Assembly (NCBI GenBank): GCA_009746045.1
Contig: RPFO01000702.1
Coordinates: 124,001 to 188,000, forward strand
Length of the DNA: 64,000 nt
Direction: 5' to 3'
DNA from: Mesostigma viride
Lineage: Eukaryota > Streptophyta > Mesostigmatophyceae > Mesostigmatales > Mesostigmataceae
In this document: positions 44,749-55,467 of the stretch, in pieces
Numbering within the stretch: position 1 is the first letter of the stretch
Layout of the letters: each line of letters starts with the position of its first letter
The notes under the pieces: generated by a model
The model's input: the letters and a program-made list of their open reading frames with translations, nothing else
Database searches by the model: none
Told to the model about the DNA's origin: nothing
Translations under genes and position numbers: made by a program

Positions 44749-45729
44749 ATGGGATTTATTAATTATTTATACTGTTGTTTTGAGGCGATATTCGATTGCT
44801 TAAGCTGTTGTTTTCGTAATAAAGACAACAGGCCATCATTAACCGACTTAATGAATGCAACCAATACTAATGAAGATTCTCAACAAAAAAAATCTGAAGT
44901 GGAGCTAATAATAGTATCTCCTACAATCGACAATGAAAAATCATCTATAAAACCAAAATTTGAACATAAAGAATTCAAACCGAGGTTAGGGCTTGTAATA
45001 CCAGAAAGCTTTGATCGTTTGGATAAAAGGCTGGAAAAAGCCCCTGAAGATGAAACATTAATTCAGATTTATCAAAAATTATCGCCATTGGCGATATCTC
45101 AAAAAATCTCAACTGAGTTGTGCTCTAAAATTATGGATAGAGACCTAGAAAATTTAAAAAACTATTTGGAATTAACAAAAAAACTAAGGATACACAAACT
45201 AATTGAACAAGATGAACTTGACGTTATATTAAGCACTTGTTTATCCTTTAGTGCAGAATCCGGATCAATAAAAATCTTAGAAGAGTTGATGTCTTTTATA
45301 TCACAATTTCGAAAAAGTGATCAAGAATATATTTTAAAAGCCTATCCATTAGCTCTTAAAGTAGCAGTAAAAAATGGTCATACAGATTTTATAAAAGAAT
45401 TAACTGATTATTTTTCCCAAATTGTATCTGATGATCGTAGCTTTTTTGAACGAGCCAAAACAGAGGCTATAATCAAAGTAAAAAGTCTCTATGACGCTCC
45501 AAAAAACCAGGAAGAAATTTTAAAGACTTTAGAGTCGTTAAAATATGAAGTTCCACAAAAAGACGTTATTATTGACTTAACAACAGCACTTACTGCCACC
45601 GCACCCGAACCAGTTCTCAGTATAAGAGAAGCACTCCAAACGTCTCCCCCTACTGATCTTTCTAATCCTCAAGAATCAACAGTTGATCAGATCGGAGACT
45701 TAGAGGGATCATCCATGTATGTATATTAG
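44749..45729 (+). CDS. Cys-rich N-terminus protein with degenerate ankyrin helices
   Basis: 326 aa, unrecognised. The first 23 residues (MGFINYLYCCFEAIFDCLSC, then CFR) are hydrophobic and contain five cysteines (9, 10, 17, 20, 21) after a Gly at position 2. This resembles eukaryotic lipid-modification (palmitoylation, possibly myristoylation) signals more than a bacterial signal peptide. After a polar linker, residues ~95-270 form helix pairs like worn ankyrin repeats (MDRDLENLKNYLELTKKL, AESGSIKILEELMSFI, AVKNGHTDFIKELTDYF). The tail is Pro/Thr-rich. It is placed beside the giant ankyrin gene, divergently, and abuts lysK end-to-end. A host-membrane effector is a reasonable guess only. Confidence 0.65.
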   Translation: MGFINYLYCCFEAIFDCLSCCFRNKDNRPSLTDLMNATNTNEDSQQKKSEVELIIVSPTIDNEKSSIKPKFEHKEFKPRLGLVIPESFDRLDKRLEKAPEDETLIQIYQKLSPLAISQKISTELCSKIMDRDLENLKNYLELTKKLRIHKLIEQDELDVILSTCLSFSAESGSIKILEELMSFISQFRKSDQEYILKAYPLALKVAVKNGHTDFIKELTDYFSQIVSDDRSFFERAKTEAIIKVKSLYDAPKNQEEILKTLESLKYEVPQKDVIIDLTTALTATAPEPVLSIREALQTSPPTDLSNPQESTVDQIGDLEGSSMYVY

Positions 45730-47298
45730 TTATATCCTGGAATTTATTAGTTTTATAGTATCTTCAATACCAAAAAGCTTAATAAATGATCCAAGACGCG
45801 GGCCTTGAGTCTGACCAAGTAAAATTTCATACAATTCCTTAAAAAAATCTCGGAGGTTCTCATAGCCAGCATTAGAACCAATAGCATAAATCTGGTTTTG
45901 AATTTCTTCAGCAGTTATGTCTAGGGAAGAATTAACTAACATTTCTTTAATCTGCAACAATAATTTTTTATGGTTTTCATTCGGTGCAAGATATTTCTTA
46001 GTAGCTTTTACAAAATCATTATAATAGGTAATTGCATAACCGACCATATGATCCAGGTACGGAGCATTTTCCGGATTGGCTTTTGGTGCATATTTACTGA
46101 TAAATCCCCATAGTACTGATTTATCCTCAGGGTTACAAACTGCTGCTAGATTAAGCAGTAAACTAAAACTAATTCCGTAGGTATCTATCTTCGGAACATT
46201 ACCTTTATGGATATGAAAAACAGGATTAACCAGTTTTTTGGTTATATCTTCTTCTTCGTGATATTTACTATTAAAAACTAAATATTCATCAACAGTCTTT
46301 GGTATTACATCAAAATATAGCCTTTTTGCTTTACCAGGTGATTGATACATAAATAGAGCAATACTCTCTAAAGGCGCATAATGTAGCCACTCATCGACGC
46401 TTATGCTGTTGCCTTTGGATTTTGAAATCTTGCTTCCCTCCTCATCCAGGAATAATTCATAAAAAAACTGAATCGGTACTTTACCACCGAGAATTTTACA
46501 TATGCTACTATAAATTTCACCGTTTGGTAGATGATCCTTACCGTACATTTCATAATCGACGTCAAGAGCGGCCCAGCGCATACCGAAGTCCGGTTTCCAC
46601 TGCAATTTGCAATTCCCTCCAGTTACCGGAACTTCGACTAATTCATTTCGCTCATTACGATAAAACACTGAACCGTTTTCGAAGCTAACTTTTTCGATTG
46701 GCACTTGCAGCACCACGCCTGTCTCAGGACAAATAGGCATAAAAGGTGAATATGTTTTCTGACGTTCCTGACGAAAAGTAGGAAGCATCAAATTCATTAT
46801 TTCATCATATTTCTCGATTGTTTTAAGCATCATATGATCGAACATACCGGCTTTATAACATTCTGTTGCACTATAAAAACTATACTCAAAACCGAACCTG
46901 TCTAAAAACGACCTAAGCTTTGCATTCATATAATGCCCAAAACTTTCTGCCTCCCCAAAAGGATCAGGTATAGATGTAAGAGGTTTTCCCATATGACTCG
47001 CAACCATTTCCTGATTAGGAATATTAGATGGAACTTTTCTTAATCCATCCATATCGTCGGAAAAACAGATTAACTTTGTCGGGATATCGCAAATCTGTTT
47101 AAACGCTTCCCTAACCATAGTAGTTCTTGTAACCTCGGCAAAAGTACCAATGTGAGGTAATCCAGACGGGCCATAACCTGTTTCAAATAGAATATAACCT
47201 TTTGCAGGAGTTACCCCGCCTATAAGGTCATAAATCCTTTTTGCCTCTACAAAAGGCCAAGCAGTTGATTTTAGTAAATCATCAAAGTTAAATGCCAT
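45730..47298 (-). CDS. lysK: Lysyl-tRNA synthetase, class I
   Basis: 522 aa. This is the archaeal-type class I LysRS also used by alphaproteobacteria including Rickettsia, instead of the usual class II LysS. The Rossmann-fold signatures are present: a HIGH-like motif in [19 protein letters not shown] and the KMSKS equivalent in [19 protein letters not shown]. Further family text includes [17 protein letters not shown] and the alpha-helical C-terminal anticodon domain. It charges tRNA-Lys for translation. The stop codon lies directly against that of the convergent upstream gene with no gap. Confidence 0.96.
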   Translation of the reverse strand: MAFNFDDLLKSTAWPFVEAKRIYDLIGGVTPAKGYILFETGYGPSGLPHIGTFAEVTRTTMVREAFKQICDIPTKLICFSDDMDGLRKVPSNIPNQEMVASHMGKPLTSIPDPFGEAESFGHYMNAKLRSFLDRFGFEYSFYSATECYKAGMFDHMMLKTIEKYDEIMNLMLPTFRQERQKTYSPFMPICPETGVVLQVPIEKVSFENGSVFYRNERNELVEVPVTGGNCKLQWKPDFGMRWAALDVDYEMYGKDHLPNGEIYSSICKILGGKVPIQFFYELFLDEEGSKISKSKGNSISVDEWLHYAPLESIALFMYQSPGKAKRLYFDVIPKTVDEYLVFNSKYHEEEDITKKLVNPVFHIHKGNVPKIDTYGISFSLLLNLAAVCNPEDKSVLWGFISKYAPKANPENAPYLDHMVGYAITYYNDFVKATKKYLAPNENHKKLLLQIKEMLVNSSLDITAEEIQNQIYAIGSNAGYENLRDFFKELYEILLGQTQGPRLGSFIKLFGIEDTIKLINSRI

Positions 47299-47383
47299 AA
47301 AAACCTAAAAATATTCTTGCAAATTACCATAAGAATTATAACCTATATAACTATAAATTTATAGCGCAAAACTAAAAAAACTT

Positions 47384-47857
47384 ATGTTAACAAGAAACCC
47401 TTATATTTTACTGCTTTTACTGGCAAGTTTCTGTTTGTTTAGTGCTTATTTTGTTGAATACATAATACAATTAGCCCCCTGCCCTTTATGTATATACCAA
47501 AGATTTCCATATCTAATATTTATTTTCGTCTCAATAATTGCAATAGCCGGAAAGGAATATAAAGCATGCAATACTTATTTAGTAATAACAGCACTCGGCG
47601 CAATAGTTCTAGCAGGTTATCATACAGGAATCGAAAGAGGTATTTTTGAGCTCTCAAGTCTATGCAAACCACTAATTTCCGTAACAGATAATATTTCAGT
47701 GCAAGATTTTACAAAATTGCTATATAATCAGAAAATAGCGATGTGCAACAAACCATCACTAGTGGTATTTAACCTCTCCATGGCAGAATGGAACTTATTA
47801 TTGAACATAATACTGCTTGTTTTCTTTATCAAATACAGAAACTTTCAGGAAAAATAA
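47384..47857 (+). CDS. dsbB: DsbB-family disulfide bond formation protein
   Basis: 157 aa with four hydrophobic segments. The first periplasmic loop has the quinone-linked redox pair in APCPLCIYQRFPY (CxxC). The second loop has cysteines in LSSLCKPLIS and AMCNKPSLV, as in DsbB. It would reoxidise DsbA and pass the electrons to ubiquinone, which fits the Coq7 gene 19 bp downstream. It is first in a short plus-strand run dsbB-coq7-sixA. Confidence 0.9.
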   Translation: MLTRNPYILLLLLASFCLFSAYFVEYIIQLAPCPLCIYQRFPYLIFIFVSIIAIAGKEYKACNTYLVITALGAIVLAGYHTGIERGIFELSSLCKPLISVTDNISVQDFTKLLYNQKIAMCNKPSLVVFNLSMAEWNLLLNIILLVFFIKYRNFQEK

Positions 47858-47876
47858 TTTAGGGAATAAGTAAAAA

Positions 47877-48422
47877 ATGCCAAAACCATTCTTTAATGAT
47901 ACTCATAGTAAAAGAATTGAGGAAATTATCCGTGTTAATCATGCAGGAGAATTCGGGGCTAAAAAAATATACCAAGGGCAGATAAAATACTGTAAAAACC
48001 CTGATGCCCAAAAAGTACTGAAGATCATGCTCGATCAGGAGCAAAAACATCTGGAATATTTTAGTAATAAAATCCAAAAAGGCTTCTCACGACCGACAAT
48101 ATTTATGCCACTATGGAGCATAGGAGGCTATTTAATGGGAGCAATATCAGCTAAAATCAGTCTGAAAGCTGCTATGATCGTGACTGAAAATGTTGAAACA
48201 GTAATCGAAGATCATTATGCCACACAAATAAATTACCTTGAAACTCATGATGCAAAAAACCCAATACTAGATAATATCAAAAAATTCCAAGCTGATGAAA
48301 TAGAACATAAAGATATAGCTATAACCCACATTCAAGATAACAGTAATATATTGGATAACTTCCTTGGAAATTGTATAAAAACTATTTGCAGGGCAGCAAT
48401 TTTTTTGAGCAAAAAATTATAA
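47877..48422 (+). CDS. coq7: Demethoxyubiquinone hydroxylase Coq7
   Basis: 181 aa, a diiron ferritin-like four-helix protein that hydroxylates demethoxyubiquinone in late ubiquinone synthesis. The ligand motifs are visible: IIRVNHAGEFGAKKIYQGQ (Glu), LDQEQKHLEYF (ExxH), TENVETVIEDHYATQI (Glu) and ADEIEHKDIAI (ExxH). The product is the electron acceptor of complex I, encoded further on. It probably starts at 47877; upstream spacing to dsbB is 19 bp with AGGGAATAAG before the ATG. Confidence 0.94.
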   Translation: MPKPFFNDTHSKRIEEIIRVNHAGEFGAKKIYQGQIKYCKNPDAQKVLKIMLDQEQKHLEYFSNKIQKGFSRPTIFMPLWSIGGYLMGAISAKISLKAAMIVTENVETVIEDHYATQINYLETHDAKNPILDNIKKFQADEIEHKDIAITHIQDNSNILDNFLGNCIKTICRAAIFLSKKL

Positions 48423-48434
48423 TCCTATACTGTT

Positions 48435-48887
48435 ATGAAGCTGTTTTTAATGAGGCATGCCGAAGCAACAACGCTAAATCATCAAGATGACCGTCTTAGA
48501 GAACTTACACAAAAAGGAATAAAAGAAGCTGAAGAAGCAGCAGCGTTTCTACAAAAATATAAGATTGATAAAATCCTGGTGTCAAATGCTGTGCGAACAA
48601 TCCAAACAGGAGAAATTATATACAATAAGATAAACTCTGCTAAGTTTGAAATTTGCCTGGAACTATACGCTAGCACTTCTGAAGATATAATAGAACTAAT
48701 ATCCAGACAACAAGATCAAGATAAAAATATACTAGTTATAGCACATAACCCAGGTATTTTTGAGGCTGCTTTAGAACTAGCACATGGATCACCGGAATAC
48801 GAATCCATAGTAAAAAACGGCATGCCAACTGCAAGAATTATTAAATTAGAACTTGATAATATAAGTAGCTGGCGAAATATTAATTAG
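48435..48887 (+). CDS. sixA: SixA-like phosphohistidine phosphatase
   Basis: 150 aa of the histidine-phosphatase superfamily. The catalytic RH motif is LMRHAEATT at residues 5-13. VSNAVRTIQTGEII and the second catalytic His in VIAHNPGIFE match SixA. SixA removes phosphate from histidine phosphotransfer domains (ArcB or the nitrogen PTS in E. coli). Possible partners here are unknown. It follows coq7 by 12 bp. Confidence 0.85.
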   Translation: MKLFLMRHAEATTLNHQDDRLRELTQKGIKEAEEAAAFLQKYKIDKILVSNAVRTIQTGEIIYNKINSAKFEICLELYASTSEDIIELISRQQDQDKNILVIAHNPGIFEAALELAHGSPEYESIVKNGMPTARIIKLELDNISSWRNIN

Positions 48888-48973
48888 TTTTCTCTTATCG
48901 TCTGTGCCTGTGACGTGATTTTCTAAACTTAGATTTCCCCTGTGGCTCACCCTATAAAAACCCTTATTAATCC

Positions 48974-49690
48974 CTAATTTTTATCATCATCAAGAACAGT
49001 AATTATGCCTCTTAAGATTTGCAATTCTCCTTGTGAAAGCTTATCTATTCTAGAAAATAAGTTCCTAATTTTATTAGTCATATGTTCTTTTTTCTCCGGC
49101 ATCCTGAAAAAATTTTTCTCTTCCAGTTTAGAAAATAGATGGCTATAAAAATAATTTAGTTCAGCACACGTAGCTAACTTATGGGTGTTATTTAAATCTC
49201 CTCTTTTTTGCCTTTTTATACCAAACAGTTCATAACACACAATTGATACTGCATGAGCAATATTTAGGGAAGTAAAATTCTTATCGGTATCTATTACTAA
49301 TATCTTATTAGCATATGTTATTTCTTGATTATTAAGACCACAATTTTCACGGCCAAACATTATTCCTATAGAATAATTACTATCTATATCTTGCTTTAAA
49401 TTTCGCGATAAAACGTAGTTTTTGTTAATAGCTCTAACTACTCCGGTAGTAGCATAAATAAAAGATAAATCGCTAACAGCCTCTTCTATTGATGAAAAAA
49501 CTTTAGCCTGATTTATTATATCAATTGCTCCTACCGACATACTTTCTGCTTTTTTATTAGGCCAGCCGTCCCGTGGCGCAACAATACGCAAATCCCTTAA
49601 GCCAAAATTTTTCATAGCTCTAGCACTCGCTCCTATATTTTCCCCTAATTGTGGAGCAACTAAAATTATAGCAATATTATTATTTATCAT
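48974..49690 (-). CDS. trmJ: tRNA (Cm32/Um32) 2'-O-methyltransferase TrmJ
   Basis: 238 aa SPOUT-class methyltransferase of the TrmH/TrmJ group. Motif 1 region: IILVAPQLGENIGASARAMK then NFGLRDLRIVAPRDGWPN. The knot motifs are SIGIMFGRENCGLNNQEIT and NFTSLNIAHAVSIVCYELFG (SAM binding). The Pro/Trp-bearing DGWPN and the C-terminal helical extension favour TrmJ, which modifies position 32 of the tRNA anticodon loop, over other TrmH homologues. It lies 47 bp downstream of birA on the same strand. Confidence 0.88.
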   Translation of the reverse strand: MINNNIAIILVAPQLGENIGASARAMKNFGLRDLRIVAPRDGWPNKKAESMSVGAIDIINQAKVFSSIEEAVSDLSFIYATTGVVRAINKNYVLSRNLKQDIDSNYSIGIMFGRENCGLNNQEITYANKILVIDTDKNFTSLNIAHAVSIVCYELFGIKRQKRGDLNNTHKLATCAELNYFYSHLFSKLEEKNFFRMPEKKEHMTNKIRNLFSRIDKLSQGELQILRGIITVLDDDKN

Positions 49691-49737
49691 GACAAATCAA
49701 AAGCGTTATAAGAAATCAACAGGGTATATCATACTAC

Positions 49738-50493
49738 CTATCGGTAGGTAACCCGCCCAGAAGAAAAACTGCATAATTCTCCATTTACAAGTTCCACACA
49801 AATAGCCCCTTCATTATCTATCCCTCTAAATATTCCGGAAACTTTTCTTATCCCATCATCCAAAGTTATATCTTTATTCAAATTATACGAAAATTCAAGC
49901 CATCGCTTCTTGATACTATCAAAGCTATCTGGTTTTTGCCATCTAGAATAATGAATTTGAAACCTATCCATAAAAGTGTTTAAAAAACTATCTGGGCTTT
50001 TTAAAATAATCCCCTCACTTAATAAACTTGTGGCTGATATATTTGGTATATTAGGTATAAAATGAGTATTAACTCCAACACCAATTATAACATAATTTAT
50101 ACCTTGTATATTTGTAGACTCCAGCAAAATACCAGAAACTTTCTTCCCTTCTATTAGAACATCATTAGGCCATTTCAATTTAATATCAGCTTTTGGAGCT
50201 TTAAGCGTATCTATAAACTCCAGAATTGCTTCTCGTAGCACAATAGCAGTAAGAAAAGATAATTCTTTTATACGATTTATACTTACCGCTGGCTGAAGCA
50301 AAATGCTCATATGCAGATTGCCGATAATAGATTCCCATGGTTTACCCTTCGTTCCTCTGCTATTAGTTTGAGCTTTTGCTACAATTACAAAATTACCCTT
50401 TATCCCACTTTTTGCAAGTCGAAGAGCCTCATCGTTAGTGCTATCAATCCGGTCAAAAAGCAGTAAATTATAATCCTTTGGCCACGGTAACAT
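49738..50493 (-). CDS. birA: Biotin-[acetyl-CoA-carboxylase] ligase (BirA, no HTH)
   Basis: 251 aa from the ATG at 50493; the frame starts 15 bp earlier with a TTG that is unlikely. The class II-like ligase fold is shown by FDRIDSTNDEALRLAKSG, KAQTNSRGTKGKPWESIIGN (the biotinyl-AMP-binding GRGRxGR loop, here degenerate), ADIKLKWPNDVLIEGKKVSGILLE and NYVIIGVGVNTHF. There is no N-terminal repressor HTH, so it is a pure ligase. It attaches biotin to the acetyl-CoA carboxylase carrier protein. It directly follows nuoN. Confidence 0.92.
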   Translation of the reverse strand: MLPWPKDYNLLLFDRIDSTNDEALRLAKSGIKGNFVIVAKAQTNSRGTKGKPWESIIGNLHMSILLQPAVSINRIKELSFLTAIVLREAILEFIDTLKAPKADIKLKWPNDVLIEGKKVSGILLESTNIQGINYVIIGVGVNTHFIPNIPNISATSLLSEGIILKSPDSFLNTFMDRFQIHYSRWQKPDSFDSIKKRWLEFSYNLNKDITLDDGIRKVSGIFRGIDNEGAICVELVNGELCSFSSGRVTYR

Positions 50494-50541
50494 TATTTTG
50501 ATAACCAATAATCTATATATAGAAAATTAAATCTTTTAGAC

Positions 50542-51951
50542 TTATAAAAGATATGATGAAGCAAAAATAAAGAAAAACAATGTAAATCCTACAGAAATAA
50601 CCGATACTGATAATAAACCACGATTCGTAGGTATAATTGCCGTTTTTTCAACTGCTTCCATGAAATACATATATTTTACTACCTTTAAATAGTAAAATGC
50701 AGCTATTACACTGCTAATGACACCCAATACCGCCAAGGTAACTTCACCCTGTATAATAGCGTTATAAAAAACATAGTACTTGCCAAAAAAACCGGCAAGA
50801 GGCGGCAGACCTATCATTGAAAACATTATTATTGCTATTGATGCCGCAATAGTTTTTCTTTCTGCAGACATCCCTTGCAAATCAGCAAAACTAGCTATAT
50901 CGCTTTTTTCGCCAAACAAAGCAACTAAACAGGTAAAAAAGCCTATAGTACCAATAACATAAATAACCATGTAAATAATTGCAGAGCGGAAACCTTCCTC
51001 CGAATGAAGGGAAATTGCTATTAAAACATACCCTACATTTAATATCGTGCTATATGCCATTAACCTTTTTAGCGAAGACTGCATCATTGCTCCTAAGGCT
51101 CCTATAAAAATCGATAAAATAGCGGCTATTTTTATAAGATCTACTGAAACCCTTAAATAGTTTCCTGTCACTAAAGTTACAAAATTTATAAGCACAATTA
51201 GAACTCCCACTTTTTGCGCTACAGCAAAGTATGTAACTGCAGAAACAGGGGCTCCTTCGTAAACGTCCGGTGTCCAGATATGAAGAGGGGCGGCAGATAG
51301 TTTAAATAATATGGCAGCTAAGACAAATATTGCCCCTACCACCAACCCTATATTAAATTCGCCATCCAATGCAGCTCTTATATCATTAAAATAAATGCTA
51401 CCAGCAAAGCCATAAAAGAAAGATATTCCAAGTAACATTAAACAGCTAATTAAAGACCCCAGGACAAAATATTTTAAGCCTGCTTCTGATGATTTTACAT
51501 CTTTATTATTAAAAGCTGCCATTGCATAACCAGAGAGGGCTTGTAATTCTAATCCACAAAAAAGAATTATAAAATCCCTAGCAGAAATAGAAATAAAGAC
51601 TCCAACGGTTGATAACAGAATTAAGGTAATAAATTCTACCTTAATTACTTTATCAGAAATTTTTATTAAGCTTTTATATATTACAATACTCATGACACTT
51701 AAAAACAGCACCAAAGACTTGAGTTTGTAGATACCTGGGGAAACTTCAAAAGAATTAGAAAATATAAAGATGCTTCCTTGCGGAACAAAATTTATAATAT
51801 AAGTACCAAGAACTAATAAAACAGCTATAGTCAAAAGACTGATAAGCCGTAAGTGATTTTTAAAAAACACTGCTAACAATTGCATACACATAGCAACAGA
51901 CGTTAAAACAATCTCCGGAAAAATTAAAATAAATTGATTTAGCATGTCCAT
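50542..51951 (-). CDS. nuoN: NADH-quinone oxidoreductase subunit N
   Basis: 469 aa with about 14 membrane helices of the antiporter-like proton channel family. Typical text is FCGLELQALSGYAMAAF (conserved Glu), APLHIWTPDVYEGAPVSAVTYF with the channel Lys/His region, and RLMAYSTILNVGYVLIA. It is the last of eight nuo genes in order G-H-I-J-K-L-M-N. Full length. It pumps protons in the membrane arm of complex I. Confidence 0.96.
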   Translation of the reverse strand: MDMLNQFILIFPEIVLTSVAMCMQLLAVFFKNHLRLISLLTIAVLLVLGTYIINFVPQGSIFIFSNSFEVSPGIYKLKSLVLFLSVMSIVIYKSLIKISDKVIKVEFITLILLSTVGVFISISARDFIILFCGLELQALSGYAMAAFNNKDVKSSEAGLKYFVLGSLISCLMLLGISFFYGFAGSIYFNDIRAALDGEFNIGLVVGAIFVLAAILFKLSAAPLHIWTPDVYEGAPVSAVTYFAVAQKVGVLIVLINFVTLVTGNYLRVSVDLIKIAAILSIFIGALGAMMQSSLKRLMAYSTILNVGYVLIAISLHSEEGFRSAIIYMVIYVIGTIGFFTCLVALFGEKSDIASFADLQGMSAERKTIAASIAIIMFSMIGLPPLAGFFGKYYVFYNAIIQGEVTLAVLGVISSVIAAFYYLKVVKYMYFMEAVEKTAIIPTNRGLLSVSVISVGFTLFFFIFASSYLL

Positions 51952-52032
51952 TTCTAACTTAAATATTTAAACTACTTTGTTTACCAAAACTATTTTTTAT
52001 CTACTTAAAATAACTTCTTTCCTGATAAACTT

Positions 52033-53523
52033 TTATAAACCGCCATATAAATCAGCAATTTTCATCACTGGTAGCTGGATAATACGCAAAACTTCATTAG
52101 GGAAAATTCCAATATAAATAACCAAAATAATCAATGGTATTAATGCTGCTTTCTCATATAAATATAGATCTTCGAATTTTGCGACATTTTTGTTCGTAAC
52201 TTGGCCAAATATCACAATCTTATAGAGTTTTAGCATATAAATTGCTCCAAGAACTACCCCGAAAGCACATATTATACCCATAAATGGATTTACTTCATAA
52301 ATACCAGCTATACTTAAAAACTCTCCAACAAAACCGCTAAGACCCGGCAGACCAACTGAACCAAGCATAGCAATCATAAAGAGAGTAGCTAAAATAGGCA
52401 TACTAGCTGCCACACCGCCGTACTTACTTATTTCCTTAGTATGATGCCGATCATATAGAATTCCTACCGCCAAAAATAATGCTGCAGAAATAAGACCATG
52501 GCTTATCATCTGAAATATTGCACCATTTATTCCTTTCTCTGTAAAACTAAATATACCACCAGTAACATACCCCATATGGGCAACTGAAGAATATGCTATC
52601 ATCTTCTTCATGTCTGTCTGGACATAAGCTACAAGGGAAGCATAAACTACAGCAAAACTGCTTATCCAAATTACATATTCAGAAAATGCTTCTGAAGCTG
52701 ATGGGAGCATTGGCAAGGATATTCGCAGAAAAGCATAGCCACCTAGTTTTAGTAATATTCCAGCGAGCATCACTGATCCAGCGGTGGGAGCTTGAACATG
52801 CGCATCTGGCAACCAAGTATGAAAAGGAGGCATAGGTACTTTTACTGCAAAAGAAATAAACATGGCGATCCATACTAATTTCTGCGCTTTACCATCTAAC
52901 CCCGGCAAAAGTGTATTTAATTCATTCATGTCAAATGTACCGGTCTGGGTGTAAATATAAATTAGTGCCAGAAGAAAAAATACCGACCCCCAAAACGTAT
53001 AGAGAAAAAACTTAACAGCAGCATAAATTCTGTTTTCACCACCCCATACGCCGATAATAATATACATAGGAATAAGTATTACTTCAAAAAATCCGTAAAA
53101 AAGAAGCAAATTAAGCGAAGAAAAAGCACCTATGCAAAAAGATTCAAGCAATAAGAAGCAAAGTAAAAATTCTTTGATATATTTCTTGATTGTAAAAAGA
53201 CTTGCAACCATACATACAAGACTGAGCAGCGCAGTTAAGAAGATAAAAAATAATGATAAACCATCTACCCCGACAAAATATTCTAATCCAATCTTATCAA
53301 TCCAGCGATATCTTTCTACAAACTGAAAGGAGTCTTGATATTTATCAAAACTGAATAATAAATAAGTTGTAGCAATAAGGGTTAATACCGAGCTTAAGAT
53401 TGCTACGTAAATAACATAAATTTGTTTTCTCGGAGATCTACTTTGGCTAATAAAAAAGGTAATATACAATGCGCTAAAGAGCGGTAGTAAAATACTAATT
53501 GATACGATGGGCAGATCTAACAT
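52033..53523 (-). CDS. nuoM: NADH-quinone oxidoreductase subunit M
   Basis: 496 aa with about 14 membrane helices. NuoM signatures: ILIPMYIIIGVWGGENRIYAAVKFFLYT (conserved Glu upstream in FYGFFEVILIP), KVPMPPFHTWLPDAHVQAPTAGSVMLAG, KKMIAYSSVAHMGYVTGG. It starts directly after the nuoL stop codon with no intergenic base, so translation is coupled. The start MLDLPIVSISILLP is normal for the family. Confidence 0.96.
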   Translation of the reverse strand: MLDLPIVSISILLPLFSALYITFFISQSRSPRKQIYVIYVAILSSVLTLIATTYLLFSFDKYQDSFQFVERYRWIDKIGLEYFVGVDGLSLFFIFLTALLSLVCMVASLFTIKKYIKEFLLCFLLLESFCIGAFSSLNLLLFYGFFEVILIPMYIIIGVWGGENRIYAAVKFFLYTFWGSVFFLLALIYIYTQTGTFDMNELNTLLPGLDGKAQKLVWIAMFISFAVKVPMPPFHTWLPDAHVQAPTAGSVMLAGILLKLGGYAFLRISLPMLPSASEAFSEYVIWISSFAVVYASLVAYVQTDMKKMIAYSSVAHMGYVTGGIFSFTEKGINGAIFQMISHGLISAALFLAVGILYDRHHTKEISKYGGVAASMPILATLFMIAMLGSVGLPGLSGFVGEFLSIAGIYEVNPFMGIICAFGVVLGAIYMLKLYKIVIFGQVTNKNVAKFEDLYLYEKAALIPLIILVIYIGIFPNEVLRIIQLPVMKIADLYGGL

Positions 53524-55455
53524 TTACGCACTCCAAGCTACCGGCAAATATTTAAAGACAAAAATTGTTATACATAACACTAAGGTAAAAATTATGTATA
53601 GTACATAATTAACTATATATCCTGTTTGAAACCCGCATATACACCAACTAATTCCCCGAGTTAAATGGGCAAATCCGTTAGGGCCAAATCTATCTATTAA
53701 TTTAATATCAAAATATCCTGCTAAACAGCTTAAAACTTTAGTAAATTTTATAAAAATTTTATCGTACAGTTCATCGAAGAAATATTTATTCTTTAACACA
53801 CAATATATAAGACTCAAGTTGTTAGAAATTTTCTGGTATGTATTTCCTCTATAACAATATATACCGATTATAGAACCAGTTACGCCAACCATTAAAGGCA
53901 AGAGCTGAATAAACAAGGATACATGATGTTCATGGTGAGCAGTGTGTAAGTTAAAAATACTTCCAGAAAAATATCCGAGCGGACTGTCAATGGACAAAAT
54001 ATAATAACCTAACATTCCAGAAAATAAAGCTCCTGCTACTAAAACAAGTAAAGGTGTATTCATAATTTTTGGTGACTCATGAACATGGCTAAAAACATCT
54101 TTAGAAAGACTGGTGTTACCATGAAACGTAACCATAATAATTTTTAAAGAATAAATAGCCGTTAAAAGAGCTGCAAAAATTCCTAAGACAAAAGCAAAAA
54201 CGCCTACTCCAGACGCTATATAAGCCGATTCTAAGATAAGGTCCTTAGAGTAAAACCCAGCTAGAGGAAAAATTCCAATAATTGCTAGCGAACCTACCCA
54301 AAAATTAGCATAAGTGATCGGCATTTTTTGCCATATCCCTCCTATTTTAAATATTTCCTGCTCGGAGGTTGAATGGATAACACTTCCTGCTGAAAGAAAA
54401 AGTAGAGCCTTAAAGAACCCATGAGTAACTAAGTGAAAAATTCCTGCCTGATAAGCAGAAACGCCGCAGGCAAAAAACATATAACCAAGCTGGCTACAAG
54501 TCGAATAAGCAATAATTTTCTTTATATCGGTTTGCGCTATTGCAATAGTTGCAGCAAATAGGCAGGTAATTGCTCCCACTACAGTAATAATAGCTAAGAC
54601 ATTTGGGCTATATTCAAACATAAATGAACAACGGGCTATTAAAAACACTCCGGCCGTAACCATGGTAGCTGCATGTATTAAAGCAGAAACAGGTGTTGGA
54701 CCTTCCATTGCATCAGGAAGCCATACGTGCATTCCTATTTGAGCAGATTTCCCTGTACATCCAATAAATAACATCAAGCATATAATATCCAGTACTTTAA
54801 ACTCATATCCCAATATAGTTATAGCCGTGTTAGCTAAATCCTGACTTTGTCTGAAGACTCCACTAAATTCCACGGTACTTGCATAAATCAGCGTAATAAC
54901 AATACCGATAATAAAGGCAAAGTCACCGATTCGGTTAACTATAAAAGCCTTAACAGCAGCCCTATTTGCCGAATCTTTTTGGTAGTAGTAGCCAATTAGT
55001 AAATAGGAACATAAACCCACTCCTTCCCAGCCGAAGAATAACTGAAGAAAATTATCGGCAGACACTAAAGCCAGCATAAAGAAAGTAAATAAAGATAAAT
55101 ATGACAGAAATTTCGGTAAGTTCTTGTCATCTTTCATGTAACCTAGTGAATATAGATGAACTATAGCTGAAACAAAGGTTACTAGTATAAACATTATGGC
55201 AGTAAGTTGATCAACATAAATAGCCCAGCTTACAGAGACTAATTCAATATTTATCCATTTTGTGATAATTATATGGATAGTTTCTTTATTAATTCCAGCA
55301 GCTACAAAAATATAAGAAGCACAAACTGCAGAAAGAATAATAGGAACAATAGCTGTAAAACTTGCCTGGTTATTGCTTAATTTTTTACAAAAAACACCAT
55401 TAAATATGCCAGAAATTAAAGGCAAAAAGATAATCAATTTGGTAATAAGTAACAT
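53524..55455 (-). CDS. nuoL: NADH-quinone oxidoreductase subunit L
   Basis: 643 aa, the largest antiporter-like subunit at the tip of the membrane arm, with the long lateral helix at the C-terminus. Motifs: [20 protein letters not shown] (Glu), [53 protein letters not shown]. The C-terminal ~150 residues are less conserved and end in a hydrophobic helix. The gene begins 12 bp after nuoK. Confidence 0.96.
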   Translation of the reverse strand: MLLITKLIIFLPLISGIFNGVFCKKLSNNQASFTAIVPIILSAVCASYIFVAAGINKETIHIIITKWINIELVSVSWAIYVDQLTAIMFILVTFVSAIVHLYSLGYMKDDKNLPKFLSYLSLFTFFMLALVSADNFLQLFFGWEGVGLCSYLLIGYYYQKDSANRAAVKAFIVNRIGDFAFIIGIVITLIYASTVEFSGVFRQSQDLANTAITILGYEFKVLDIICLMLFIGCTGKSAQIGMHVWLPDAMEGPTPVSALIHAATMVTAGVFLIARCSFMFEYSPNVLAIITVVGAITCLFAATIAIAQTDIKKIIAYSTCSQLGYMFFACGVSAYQAGIFHLVTHGFFKALLFLSAGSVIHSTSEQEIFKIGGIWQKMPITYANFWVGSLAIIGIFPLAGFYSKDLILESAYIASGVGVFAFVLGIFAALLTAIYSLKIIMVTFHGNTSLSKDVFSHVHESPKIMNTPLLVLVAGALFSGMLGYYILSIDSPLGYFSGSIFNLHTAHHEHHVSLFIQLLPLMVGVTGSIIGIYCYRGNTYQKISNNLSLIYCVLKNKYFFDELYDKIFIKFTKVLSCLAGYFDIKLIDRFGPNGFAHLTRGISWCICGFQTGYIVNYVLYIIFTLVLCITIFVFKYLPVAWSA

Positions 55456-55467
55456 ATTTTACCTCTC

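Noticed and set aside
48888-48973. Short minus-strand basic peptide (GEPQGKSKFRKSRHRHRR) before a stop
   Set aside because: It looks like the tail of a lost protein, but a stop lies ~9 codons upstream and it cannot be linked to any family; too short to annotate.
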